In this document: piece by piece, positions 1-6,186 of the stretch
Layout: every line of letters begins with the position of its first letter
Numbering within the stretch: the stretch's first letter is position 1
IMG/VR virus record: IMGVR_UViG_3300003702_000593
Span: 1 to 33,864 of that record
DNA: 33,864 nt
Strand: one strand, 5' to 3'
DNA from: a virus
The notes under the pieces: generated by a model
Told to the model about the DNA's origin: nothing
The model's input: the letters and a program-made list of their open reading frames with translations, nothing else
Databases searched by the model: none
Position numbers and translations under genes: made by a program

Positions 1-17
1 TCCCGAAAGGGCAGTAA

Positions 18-452
18 ATGGAGAAAAGAATGGTTGGATTAAGAACCTTCGGCGGATTAGCCGACTTTGAAAACTTCTGGCTAGGATATGACCGATTTAA
101 TCGTCAATTTACTAGAGAAGTTTTACCGTATGCGGAGGTAAATTACCCCCGCTATAACATAGTCAAGGATAAAGATAGCTACGATATAGAGATCGGACTC
201 CCTGGCTGGAATAAGAATGACCTCGAGGTCTCTCTTAAAGAAAGCATCCTCACGATCGAGGGTAAAAAACAAGACACTAGTGCTGAATACATACACAGAG
301 GTGTTAGTGGAAAAGCTTTCAAAAGAACGTTCACTTTGCACGAAGATTTAATAGTGCATAATGTAACTTTCAAGAATGGAATGTTGACAGTAGAAATTGA
401 TATTGTCGTTCCAGACGAAAAGAAACCAAAGACCTTTAGTATTAAGGGTTAA
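18..452 (+). CDS. Hsp20 family small heat-shock chaperone
   Basis: 144 residues, the usual size of IbpA-type small heat-shock proteins, which are ATP-independent holdases that bind unfolding proteins in the cytoplasm. An alpha-crystallin domain runs from about residue 44 to 130, with the pattern YDIEIGLPGWNKNDLEVSL near residues 55-73, LTIEGKK at 78-84 and the closing G-x-L strand NGMLTVEI at 120-127. A short C-terminal tail ends in KPKTFSIKG and lacks a clear I-x-I motif. AAAGGG at 6-11 is a Shine-Dalgarno six bases before this ATG, supporting the start. The gene is followed directly by a hairpin terminator, so it probably ends a transcription unit entering from the left. Small heat-shock proteins are known in marine T4-like phages, where they are thought to aid virion assembly. 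Confidence 0.93.
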   Translation: MEKRMVGLRTFGGLADFENFWLGYDRFNRQFTREVLPYAEVNYPRYNIVKDKDSYDIEIGLPGWNKNDLEVSLKESILTIEGKKQDTSAEYIHRGVSGKAFKRTFTLHEDLIVHNVTFKNGMLTVEIDIVVPDEKKPKTFSIKG

Positions 453-457
453 ATATA

Positions 458-484
458 ATTGGGGAGAGTAATCCTCTCCCCAAT
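458..484 (+). terminator. Hairpin terminator after Hsp20
   Basis: Perfect 11-base-pair inverted repeat: ATTGGGGAGAG at 458-468 and CTCTCCCCAAT at 474-484 around a 5-base loop. It begins six bases after the Hsp20 stop codon. The T tract after it is weak (TTATAATG), so termination may be partial or may need help. Confidence 0.65.
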
Positions 485-504
485 TTATAATGTATGAGAG
501 GAGT

Positions 505-552
505 ATGAACCAAGAAGCATATGAAAGGCGAAGAAAATTCTATAAATTGTAA
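505..552 (+). CDS. Possible 15-residue leader peptide
   Basis: A 15-codon frame (MNQEAYERRRKFYKL) whose stop overlaps the ATG of the next gene (TAATG at 550-554). GAGAGGAG at 496-503 sits only one base before the ATG, which is tight for a Shine-Dalgarno. It is very basic and has no recognisable domain. It is listed because the same TAATG junction links the next three genes, so it may serve to couple translation. It could equally be a chance frame. Confidence 0.25.
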   Translation: MNQEAYERRRKFYKL

Positions 553-719
553 TGAGTCTTTTTATGGGAGGGGGAAAACAACCTAAGTGGAAAGTTTATA
601 ATGATAAACCCACGGAGGAAGAACTGAAAAAATGGAAACAAGAAGATGATATTTATAAGTTATTATTTTGGGTGTTCTTCTTATATGTATTAATTGATAC
701 AGTTTTTTCTTTGTTCTAA
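552..719 (+). CDS. Small single-helix membrane protein, 55 aa
   Basis: Product not recognised. It is 55 residues long: a charged, lysine- and glutamate-rich first half (start MSLFMGGGKQPKWKVYND) and one hydrophobic helix at about residues 36-55 (KLLFWVFFLYVLIDTVFSLF), so it is probably an inner-membrane protein with its N terminus inside. GGGAGG lies inside the frame near codon 6, so an internal start at the second Met is not well supported. Its stop overlaps the start of the ribosomal protein gene (TAATG), and the two are likely co-translated. It lies close to the spanin genes, so a lysis role is possible but unproven. Confidence 0.6.
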   Translation: MSLFMGGGKQPKWKVYNDKPTEEELKKWKQEDDIYKLLFWVFFLYVLIDTVFSLF

Positions 720-889
720 TGGCTAAAAAGAAAACAAGAACGGCAATTAAAATGCAGAGTACAGAATCTCCGCATTATTACACAACAGTAACAAACCCTA
801 GAAATAATAGTGGTAAATTACAGTTGAAAAAGTATGATCCTACTTTAAGAAAAGTAGTGATATATAAACAGGCAAGAAAACTAAAATAA
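719..889 (+). CDS. rpmG: Ribosomal protein bL33, zinc-free type
   Basis: 56 residues, the standard length for bacterial large-subunit protein bL33, which binds 23S rRNA near the E site. Recognisable family landmarks are MAKKKTRTAIKMQST at the start, HYYTTVTNPRN at 19-29, KLQLKKYDP at 33-41 and VVIYKQARK at 46-54. No cysteine is present, so this is the zinc-independent form without the CxxC pairs. It is joined by TAATG junctions to the gene before it and to the i-spanin gene after it. Phage-encoded ribosomal proteins are known from viral surveys and are thought to replace host copies in ribosomes during infection. That role is inference here. The match is clear by eye over the full length. Confidence 0.9.
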   Translation: MAKKKTRTAIKMQSTESPHYYTTVTNPRNNSGKLQLKKYDPTLRKVVIYKQARKLK

Positions 890-1290
890 TGCAATATATT
901 TACATAATGATAGTAATTGGAGGATTAGCAAGTGGTGGTTATGTATGGTACCAAGACACAATGGATAGATACGAAGTACTCGCTGCAGAGAAGGCTGCAC
1001 TTACTCTCAAACATCAACAACAAGAAGCTGCGTTTGAAGCTCTTAGGAAATCTCATGAACAGCAAAGAGTGGCAAATGATGCTCTTACAAGAAGAAATTC
1101 AGAAATCGAAGCAGAAGCAAAATCGTATCTGGAAGTTTTTAAGAAGCATGATCTCACCAAACTGGCACGAGCTAAGCCTGGACTCATTGAAACTAGAGCG
1201 AATAACGCGACGGATAAAATTTTTAAGGTAATAGAAGATGAAACAGAACCTCAAGATTACGAACCTAATACTAATACTAGTACTAATTAG
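889..1290 (+). CDS. i-spanin (Rz-like inner-membrane lysis protein)
   Basis: 133 residues. An N-terminal hydrophobic helix at about 2-20 (start MQYIYIMIVIGGLASGG) anchors it in the inner membrane. It is followed by a long, charged, glutamate/lysine/glutamine-rich helix at about 27-95, as in Rz-type i-spanins, and a polar tail ending in NTNTSTN. The decisive evidence is context: the next gene starts inside its 3' end in another frame and encodes a lipoprotein, the classic overlapping Rz/Rz1 arrangement. Spanins fuse inner and outer membranes in the last step of lysis of Gram-negative hosts, so the host should have an outer membrane. The sequence family itself is too variable to match by eye. 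Confidence 0.75.
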   Translation: MQYIYIMIVIGGLASGGYVWYQDTMDRYEVLAAEKAALTLKHQQQEAAFEALRKSHEQQRVANDALTRRNSEIEAEAKSYLEVFKKHDLTKLARAKPGLIETRANNATDKIFKVIEDETEPQDYEPNTNTSTN

Positions 1291-1681
1291 TAGTTGTTCA
1301 ATGGGTGGACGAAGAGCCACACCAAATCCCGTAGAGATTATTTCTGCACCAATACAAATTGAAATATATCATCCACCTCTGCCAAAAGCTATTCAGTTAG
1401 AAAGACCTGATTGGTATGTTGTAAGTGAAAAGAATATAGATGAGTTTATGGAAAAACTTTCAAAGATACAAGGGTTTGAAGGAGTTCCAACATTTTTTGC
1501 GCTAAGCCCGCAAGGGTATGAAAAAATGAGTGGAAACCTACAAGAAATGAGAAGATATATACTAGAACAAAAAGAAATAATAGTATATTATAAAACAGTT
1601 ACAATGACAGATGAACCTACAAAGGTGGAAAATGCGTCTAATAGACCTTCTATTGGCTTATTTCCAAGAGATAAAGAATGA
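1238..1681 (+). CDS. o-spanin (Rz1-like outer-membrane lipoprotein)
   Basis: 147 residues. It starts 53 bases inside the i-spanin frame, in a different frame. The N terminus is a lipoprotein signal peptide: KQNLK, a hydrophobic stretch at about 8-17, then LISSC with the lipidated cysteine at residue 20. The mature start CSMGG lacks an Asp at +2, as expected for outer-membrane sorting. The mature part is moderately proline-rich just after the anchor (near 28-48) and then unusually long for an Rz1, with a segment at 54-125 (PDWYVVSEKNIDEFMEKL onward) that may be a folded domain. That length is the main oddity. The partner is the overlapping i-spanin. Confidence 0.75.
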   Translation: MKQNLKITNLILILVLISSCSMGGRRATPNPVEIISAPIQIEIYHPPLPKAIQLERPDWYVVSEKNIDEFMEKLSKIQGFEGVPTFFALSPQGYEKMSGNLQEMRRYILEQKEIIVYYKTVTMTDEPTKVENASNRPSIGLFPRDKE

Positions 1682-1908
1682 AATTAAAATTAATAGAAAA
1701 GTTTCATGAATCTTTACACTCAATGAGTATAAGGGGTCATTATATTAAACATATAGACCTACAAAAAAGAGTACAAAAAATCGAAAAGAAACAAGCAGAA
1801 CGATTTCCACATCTTATAGAAAGATTAGAACAGTTAGAAACAGATGTTAAAACACTAAAAATGGAACACGATATTTTATATGCTAATTCTTTAAAGACAG
1901 ATGAATGA
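1678..1908 (+). CDS. Small coiled-coil protein of unknown function
   Basis: 76 residues; not recognised. It is rich in Lys, Glu, Leu and Ile with heptad-like spacing from about residue 26 to 68 (LQKRVQKIEKKQAERF, then LIERLEQLETDVKTLKMEH), so a parallel coiled coil is likely. There is no signal peptide or membrane helix. Its ATG overlaps the o-spanin stop (ATGA), and its own end overlaps the next gene by eight bases. It could be a lysis-timing or scaffold-like accessory, but nothing in the sequence decides this. Confidence 0.6.
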   Translation: MKLKLIEKFHESLHSMSIRGHYIKHIDLQKRVQKIEKKQAERFPHLIERLEQLETDVKTLKMEHDILYANSLKTDE

Positions 1909-2158
1909 ACCAGAGTATAAATTTGATGAAGATAGAAAAATCAAAGAAACTCTAAAGTATATACAGACTACTTACGATAAACATTATTCTCAAGGTAGTA
2001 TACAATCTACAGAATTTATAGTAGATTCTGGTCATATAGAAGGATTTTGTATAGGAAATATTATTAAATATGCTCAAAGATATGGGAAAAAAATGGGCGA
2101 GAGCAAGAGTGATAATCTTAAAAAGATTATACATTATGCGTTAATAGCGATGAAATGA
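1901..2158 (+). CDS. DUF3310-like protein
   Basis: 85 residues. The pattern from about residue 26 to 84 fits the phage family DUF3310 (sometimes labelled nucleotide kinase without proof): a histidine near HYSQ, then GHIEGFCIGNIIKYAQRYGKK at about 44-64 and DNLKKIIHYALIAM at 71-84. In the family these read as F-x-LGNAIKY-x-RxGxK and DLxKAxxYL. The domain is related in sequence style to MazG-like all-alpha proteins, but no function is established. ATGA-type overlaps with both neighbours place it in the same translated chain as the spanins and the Fe-S carrier. Confidence 0.7.
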   Translation: MNEPEYKFDEDRKIKETLKYIQTTYDKHYSQGSIQSTEFIVDSGHIEGFCIGNIIKYAQRYGKKMGESKSDNLKKIIHYALIAMK

Positions 2159-2472
2159 TAAGTATAACAGATAAAGCAGTACAAAAACTAAGAGAGTTTA
2201 TAGAACCTTGGGAGATAGTTAGATTAGCTGTCGAAGGTGGAGGCTGTAATGGCTTTCAATATAGGTTTGGAGTACAATCCGATGAGGAAATTGAACAGGA
2301 CGACCACATTACTGAAGCAGCTGATGGAGTTAGATTATGTGTGGACTTTATTAGTTATCAGTATTTAGAAAACGTAGAAATAGATTTTGAACAGACAACG
2401 TTTAGTTCAAAGTTTAAAATAAACAATCCTGATATATCAAGGACTTGTGGTTGTGGAAGTAGTTTTAGTTAA
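2155..2472 (+). CDS. A-type iron-sulfur carrier (IscA/SufA/ErpA/HesB family)
   Basis: 105 residues, the normal family length. A-type carriers bind and hand over Fe-S clusters in the cytoplasm. All three conserved cysteines are visible: C31 in GGGCNGFQY, and C98 and C100 in RTCGCGSSF. The start MISITDKAVQKLREFI and the central acidic segment also fit. By eye it cannot be assigned to SufA, IscA or ErpA. It overlaps DUF3310 by four bases and lies 20 bases before glutamine synthetase. SufB is encoded 13.5 kb downstream, so the phage carries two parts of an Fe-S assembly route. HesB/IscA-like genes are known in marine phages. Confidence 0.9.
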   Translation: MISITDKAVQKLREFIEPWEIVRLAVEGGGCNGFQYRFGVQSDEEIEQDDHITEAADGVRLCVDFISYQYLENVEIDFEQTTFSSKFKINNPDISRTCGCGSSFS

Positions 2473-2492
2473 TTTTTAAACAAGGAAATATA

Positions 2493-3473
2493 ATGATTTA
2501 TAAATATATTTGGTTAGACGGGTATACTCCCGAACAAAACCTAAGGAGTAAGATTCAAGTTGCAGAGGGATATGGAATACTATCAGAAAATGACGGACCG
2601 CCTATTTGGGCATTTGATGGATCTTCAACACAACAAGCAGATGGCGGGTTATCAGACTGTGTATTAAAACCAGTTTCTAATTATAAAACGAAGACAGATA
2701 CTTTAGTTATGTGTGAAGTACTAAATAGTGATCACACACCACATAAGTCTAATTATCGTACTGATTGTGTAGGTGTAATTGGAGATGAATGGTGGTTTGG
2801 ATTTGAACAAGAGTACTTTTTCTATAAAGATGGAGAACCATTAGGATGGAAAAAAGGTGAAGAACCAGCTCCACAAGGACAGTACTATTGTGGTGTAGGT
2901 AGTGAGAATGTCGCAGGACGAGAAATCTCAGAAAGACATCTTAAAGCCTGTTTAGATGCAGGAATTCAACTTACAGGAACAAATGCAGAAGTTGCACTAG
3001 GTCAATGGGAATATCAATGCTTAGGTAAAGGAGTTAAAGCTGGAGACGACCTATGGGTTAGTCGTTATCTTTTATATGAAATTGCAGAAGAATTTGGTGT
3101 TAACGTAGTTTTACATCCAAAACCAAAATTAGGAGATTGGAATGGTTCAGGTATGCATACTAACTTCTCAAATGAAGAAATGAGAACTACTGGTAGTCAG
3201 TCATTAATGAATGAATTGTGTGAAAAATTAGGTTTATACCATGATGAAGCTATTGAAGAGTATGGATCTGATAATGATATGAGGCTAACAGGACTTCATG
3301 AAACTCAAAGCATTGATCAATTTTCATACGCAAAGTACGATCGTGGTGCAAGTATTCGTATTCCAATTTATACTATCGAACACGATTGGAATGGGTATTT
3401 AGAAGATAGACGACCCGCAGCAAATGCCAACCCTTATAGAATAATGGCACATATTGTAGGAGCCGTACGATGA
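2493..3473 (+). CDS. glnII: Glutamine synthetase, type II (GSII)
   Basis: 326 residues, close to full length for the eukaryote/rhizobial type II enzyme, which joins ammonia to glutamate using ATP. Family motifs occur in order: FDGSSTQQADGGLSD at 41-55, WWFGFEQEYFF at 100-110, YYCGVGSE at 131-138, TNAEVALGQWEYQ at 163-175, GDWNGSGMHTNFS at 214-226, NDMRLTGLHET at 261-271, DRGASIRIP at 283-291 and LEDRRPAANANPYR at 303-316. The metal- and ATP-binding acidic residues in these motifs appear intact, so activity is plausible. Type II enzymes lack the adenylylation control of type I. AAGGA before the ATG supports the start. Its tail overlaps the next gene by four bases. It may raise glutamine for nucleotide synthesis during infection (inference). 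Confidence 0.95.
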   Translation: MIYKYIWLDGYTPEQNLRSKIQVAEGYGILSENDGPPIWAFDGSSTQQADGGLSDCVLKPVSNYKTKTDTLVMCEVLNSDHTPHKSNYRTDCVGVIGDEWWFGFEQEYFFYKDGEPLGWKKGEEPAPQGQYYCGVGSENVAGREISERHLKACLDAGIQLTGTNAEVALGQWEYQCLGKGVKAGDDLWVSRYLLYEIAEEFGVNVVLHPKPKLGDWNGSGMHTNFSNEEMRTTGSQSLMNELCEKLGLYHDEAIEEYGSDNDMRLTGLHETQSIDQFSYAKYDRGASIRIPIYTIEHDWNGYLEDRRPAANANPYRIMAHIVGAVR

Positions 3474-3685
3474 CAACACAGTTTTACAAAATTGAATTAA
3501 CAGTTGAAATAGAAGCTGTTGATAAAATAAAATTTAAACATGTAAGAAGATTATCTGAAAGTCAGGTTTACGCTATTGATGTAACGCCTTTAGATATAGA
3601 AGATGATCAATTTATTTGGTTAAAAGACATGCAAAGTCAAAGAGTTCAAAAACGAATGAATAGAGCTAGACTTTGGATTAAATAG
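3470..3685 (+). CDS. Hypothetical protein, 71 aa
   Basis: Not recognised. It is 71 residues and predicted soluble, with alternating hydrophobic positions at 4-20 (QFYKIELTVEIEAVD) suggesting beta strands and a basic C-terminal helix (QRVQKRMNRARLWIK). It overlaps the glutamine synthetase stop (ATGA), so the two are probably translated together. Whether it serves that enzyme cannot be told. Two tiny hairpins follow its stop: ACCC/GGGT at 3687-3699 and GCTC/GAGC at 3703-3713. They lie in the leader of the next gene. Confidence 0.6.
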   Translation: MTTQFYKIELTVEIEAVDKIKFKHVRRLSESQVYAIDVTPLDIEDDQFIWLKDMQSQRVQKRMNRARLWIK

Positions 3686-3727
3686 AACCCTTAATGGGTC
3701 AAGCTCAATGAGCAACGGGAGCAAAAT

Positions 3728-3907
3728 ATGGAACTAGTAAACAAGTGCGTAGCTTGGGTAAAAGCTAGAGTTTCAGAAAGAACCTCTTGGGATGGAGTAA
3801 GTGTGATAGCAATTAGTATTGCAGTCTTAGTAGCTTCTCCCATAGCAAAGTGGTTAGCCTATGCAGGAATTCTGTATGGACTGTATACTTTTGTAAAGGA
3901 ACAGTAA
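3728..3907 (+). CDS. Small two-helix membrane protein, 59 aa
   Basis: 59 residues. A charged N-terminal part (MELVNKCVAWVKARVSERTS) is followed by hydrophobic segments at about 23-39 and 42-55 (KWLAYAGILYGLYTF), so it probably crosses or lies in the inner membrane. GGGAG at 3717-3721 is a Shine-Dalgarno six bases before the ATG. Its stop is one base before the next start, also a membrane protein. I recall similar small proteins in marine T4-like phages, but no function is known. A holin or antiholin role is possible because the next gene looks holin-like. Confidence 0.65.
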   Translation: MELVNKCVAWVKARVSERTSWDGVSVIAISIAVLVASPIAKWLAYAGILYGLYTFVKEQ

Positions 3908-3908
3908 A

Positions 3909-4289
3909 ATGGCACAACCTAGTGAACAATTCGCAGGTGACATGAGCCGCAACGAAGTAGAAATAGATTTAAATAAGTTTATGGCTATGGTTTCAGAAAT
4001 AGGGGAACTAAAAGCAAAAATCATGGAGATGGAAATGGCTGCAGAGCCCGATAACCCATGGCAGAGATGGATATGGTTTTCTAATATGATAGACGCTTAT
4101 AGGATATTTCCAAGAGCATTTTTAAGTATCTATATGTTTTTATTGTACTATTGTACAATATGGTTTATGGAATTACCAGAACCAACTTTAGAACAGTCTG
4201 GCTTAGTTAGTATCATAGTAGGTGCAGGAGCAGCATGGTTTGGTTTATATGCTGGCACTGCTAAAGATAAAATCAACAGCAAAGGATAA
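3909..4289 (+). CDS. Membrane protein, holin-like candidate
   Basis: 126 residues. A soluble, charged N-terminal half (about 1-55, with a Met/Glu-rich helix at 23-45) is followed by two membrane segments at about 67-88 and 97-117, the second reading GLVSIIVGAGAAWFGLYAG. The ending GAAWFGLYxG followed by a short charged tail resembles phage proteins annotated as holins of three-helix type. Together with the spanins 2 kb upstream and the small membrane protein just before it, this suggests a lysis role, but no endolysin is in the window. It could instead be an unrelated membrane protein. Confidence 0.5.
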   Translation: MAQPSEQFAGDMSRNEVEIDLNKFMAMVSEIGELKAKIMEMEMAAEPDNPWQRWIWFSNMIDAYRIFPRAFLSIYMFLLYYCTIWFMELPEPTLEQSGLVSIIVGAGAAWFGLYAGTAKDKINSKG

Positions 4290-4293
4290 AACA

Positions 4294-4533
4294 ATGAATG
4301 TAGAGCAAAATTTATTCGGAATAATAGGAAAACAATTAGGAATAGGGACTGATGAAATTAGTTATAAATCTAACTTTATGAAAGATTTAGGCGCTGATTC
4401 ATTAGATACTATTGAAATAGTTATGTCTATTGAAGAAGAATTTAATATTGAAATACCAGACCATGAAGTAGAACAAATGGAAACAGTAGGATCTGTATTA
4501 AATTATTTAACTGCAAACCTTTCCAATGGGTAA
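4294..4533 (+). CDS. acpP: Acyl carrier protein
   Basis: 79 residues, the normal size of AcpP. The carrier motif DLGADSLDTIE at 31-41 holds Ser36, the residue that takes the 4'-phosphopantetheine arm from the host ACP synthase. The acidic helix II (IEIVMSIEEEFNIEIPDHE) and helix III region (VEQMETVGSVLNYL) are intact. The frame is open further upstream, but the ATG at 4294 gives a family-length protein and has AAAGGA at 4281-4286 as a Shine-Dalgarno, so I choose it. It overlaps the next gene by eight bases. ACPs supply acyl chains for lipids; ACP also binds cysteine desulfurase complexes in some organisms. The role in this phage is unknown. Confidence 0.92.
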   Translation: MNVEQNLFGIIGKQLGIGTDEISYKSNFMKDLGADSLDTIEIVMSIEEEFNIEIPDHEVEQMETVGSVLNYLTANLSNG

Positions 4534-4593
4534 AGGTTCAAAACGAAGACCCATATCTGTCCCATTAGCCAAATTTAAGGCTAATTGGGACAG
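4516..4593 (+). other. Two consecutive RNA hairpins at a gene start
   Basis: Hairpin one: AACCTTT at 4516-4522 pairs with AAAGGTT at 4532-4538, and the ATG at 4526 sits in its 9-base loop. Hairpin two: CTGTCCCATTAGCC at 4557-4570 pairs with GGCTAATTGGGACAG at 4579-4593, a 14-base-pair stem broken only by one bulged base, with an AT-rich 8-base loop. There is no T tract after it, so it is not a typical intrinsic terminator. A role in translation control, RNA processing or mRNA stability between acpP and the following gene is inference. Confidence 0.55.
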
Positions 4594-4921
4594 GATATTT
4601 AAACAAATAATAAAGGATAAAGAGATGTTAGTATTATATACAGAAAAACAACTAGAAAGAGCATATAAAATATTCTTAGCAGACTATGAGGGAACAATAG
4701 TTCCAGATCTAGAAGCTTTCAGAATACTATTTGAAGCTAGTGAAGAACTGCAAGAATTGGCAGGACAAGACCGTAGAGTAAAAAACTGGAAACAGGAACA
4801 ACACGAAAAGAAAATATTTGGCAACGATGAAATGGATTTTAGCGGTGCTTTTGAGACAGATATAGAAAGCTGTAGAAGAACTCCTACAGGTTTTATACCA
4901 AAAGACACGAGTATTCATTAA
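4526..4921 (+). CDS. Hypothetical phage protein, 131 aa
   Basis: Not assigned to a function. The basic N terminus MGKGSKRRP followed by FKANWDRIF at 17-25 resembles a short motif seen at the start of many small uncharacterised phage proteins. The middle (about 28-90) is a charged, probably helical region (KQLERAYKIFLADYEG; EASEELQELAGQDRRVK). The tail is acidic and ends with TPTGFIPKDTSIH. There is no membrane helix. It overlaps the ACP gene by eight bases and the next start by one base. The long inverted repeat at 4557-4593 lies within codons 11-23, so part of the sequence constraint may be on RNA rather than protein. Confidence 0.65.
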   Translation: MGKGSKRRPISVPLAKFKANWDRIFKQIIKDKEMLVLYTEKQLERAYKIFLADYEGTIVPDLEAFRILFEASEELQELAGQDRRVKNWKQEQHEKKIFGNDEMDFSGAFETDIESCRRTPTGFIPKDTSIH

Positions 4922-5613
4922 TGGTAGTCAAGAAAAAGGCTCACGAAAAGTTAGACAATAAAAATATTCAAAGAGTTATAAACGCTCTTAATGGAGAAAG
5001 TCCAATAACTAAGAAAGAAGCTTGTGAGATGCTTCATATAAATTACAACACCCCCAGACTATCCAAAATTATAAAAAATTATAGAGAAGAAATAGCCTAT
5101 AGACAAAAAAGAATGGATAGAAACAGGGGAAAACCCGCAACTGATATTGAAAAGAAAGAAATAATTTTACAGTATCTAACAGGTATGTCGGTTACTGATA
5201 TTGCTAAAGGAATGTATCGTTCTACTTCATTTATAAAATCATTTATTGATAATACTGGAGTTCCCACAAGAGTGGCAGAGGGCGAAGAATTTATAGTGCC
5301 AGATGAATGTGTAAAAGAAGAGTTTAAAATCGGAGAATGGGTATGGTTTAATAAAAACCACCCAGATACAAAAGGTGGAAAAGCAGGAAAGATAGTAGAA
5401 GATCTAACTTCCACAGCTAGAATAGCGCACAAACAAGAGTGTAAAGCTTACAGAATTCATTATTGGACTCCTATAGAGTGGCAAGAAGGAATGTGGGCAT
5501 CATGGTGGTCTGGTCATAAAAGATTTGTAGGTTGGACAACAGCATTATCTTACGAGATAGGATCAATTCAACATCTTATAGATGAGTATAAATTGAATGA
5601 GGAAAGTTTATAG
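4921..5613 (+). CDS. Helix-turn-helix DNA-binding protein, putative regulator
   Basis: 230 residues. Two helix-turn-helix-like segments are visible: about 16-52 (SPITKKEACEMLHINYNTPR) and about 76-116 (ILQYLTGMSVTDIAKGMYRS). The first 70 residues are very basic. The C-terminal half (about 128-215) looks like a separate beta-rich domain with FKIGEWVWFNKNHP and GGKAGKIVEDL, reminiscent of an SH3/KOW-like fold, followed by tryptophan-rich sequence (WQEGMWASWWSGHKRF). It is probably a phage transcription regulator or genome-binding protein, but no named family is certain. It starts on the stop codon of the gene before it (TAATG). Confidence 0.65.
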   Translation: MVVKKKAHEKLDNKNIQRVINALNGESPITKKEACEMLHINYNTPRLSKIIKNYREEIAYRQKRMDRNRGKPATDIEKKEIILQYLTGMSVTDIAKGMYRSTSFIKSFIDNTGVPTRVAEGEEFIVPDECVKEEFKIGEWVWFNKNHPDTKGGKAGKIVEDLTSTARIAHKQECKAYRIHYWTPIEWQEGMWASWWSGHKRFVGWTTALSYEIGSIQHLIDEYKLNEESL

Positions 5614-5614
5614 T

Positions 5615-5854
5615 ATGAAAATGAAAAAGTTTTTTAAATGGATAGTATCTTTATTTCGAAGATACAGAAGTCTCAGCGTTCATTATAATAAGTATAATAA
5701 AGAAGGCGAGATTATTGATGTGTTAGTAAGAAAATTTGAAGTAAAGAAGTTTTATAAAAAGACACCTAAGTATATGAAATTTAAAACACTAGATAATAAA
5801 AAAGTAGAGATTAAAACTAATAGTCCTATGGATTATATAATAGAGGATTTATAG
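5615..5854 (+). CDS. Small basic protein, 79 aa, unknown
   Basis: Not recognised. I place the start at the ATG at 5615 because GAGGAAAG at 5600-5607 is a Shine-Dalgarno seven bases upstream. An in-frame ATG at 5597 would add six residues but lies before that site. The product has a basic amphipathic N terminus (MKMKKFFKWIVSLFRRYRS) that could bind membrane or nucleic acid, then a beta-like segment (IIDVLVRKFEVKKFYKK) and an acidic end. It overlaps the next start by one base. Confidence 0.55.
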   Translation: MKMKKFFKWIVSLFRRYRSLSVHYNKYNKEGEIIDVLVRKFEVKKFYKKTPKYMKFKTLDNKKVEIKTNSPMDYIIEDL

Positions 5855-6114
5855 TGGATTTCTTATATTATTATGCTTCTTTTGCAACAGCAGGTGGAGT
5901 AGTATCTACATGGTCACTTTGGCGACCAGCTATGAATTGGATAAAAGAAAATAAACCTGAGAGTATGATTAATCGTTATAAGTGGGTAAATGGTATAATA
6001 TTTTTTAGTTTATCTACTATATTTGCTCCATTAATGATAGCTTGTTTAGCTTATGAGGAACGATTTATAGAAAGTTTTATAAAGAGCTTATTAAAAAAAG
6101 ATGACGAAAAATAA
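5854..6114 (+). CDS. Two-helix membrane protein, 86 aa
   Basis: Not recognised. It starts with GTG, overlapping the preceding TAG (TAGTG), with GAGG at 5843-5846 as the Shine-Dalgarno. Hydrophobic segments lie at about 3-24 and 47-68 (IIFFSLSTIFAPLMIACLAY), separated by a charged loop with WIKENKPES, and a lysine-rich tail follows. It is probably an inner-membrane hairpin protein. It is the last gene before the first sigma70-like promoter, so it closes the left-hand transcription unit. Confidence 0.6.
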   Translation: MDFLYYYASFATAGGVVSTWSLWRPAMNWIKENKPESMINRYKWVNGIIFFSLSTIFAPLMIACLAYEERFIESFIKSLLKKDDEK

Positions 6115-6117
6115 TTC

Positions 6118-6146
6118 TTGACATTATTCTCAAATTTTGATACTAT
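6118..6146 (+). promoter_or_regulatory. Sigma70-like promoter
   Basis: TTGACA at 6118-6123, a 17-base spacer, and TACTAT at 6141-6146. It lies just after a stop codon and about 40 bases before the next start. It belongs to a set of four similar sites (7515, 8588, 19382) that share TTCTTGAC or ACTTGAC, so host RNA polymerase probably reads these genes early. Confidence 0.75.
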
Positions 6147-6186
6147 AGAATAATAAAACTAAAAAAGAAAAAAATTAAGGATACAA

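Noticed and set aside
4222-4293. A 24-residue N-terminal extension of the acyl carrier protein.
   Set aside because: It overlaps the upstream gene in another frame, has no Shine-Dalgarno, and the ATG at 4294 gives the standard length.
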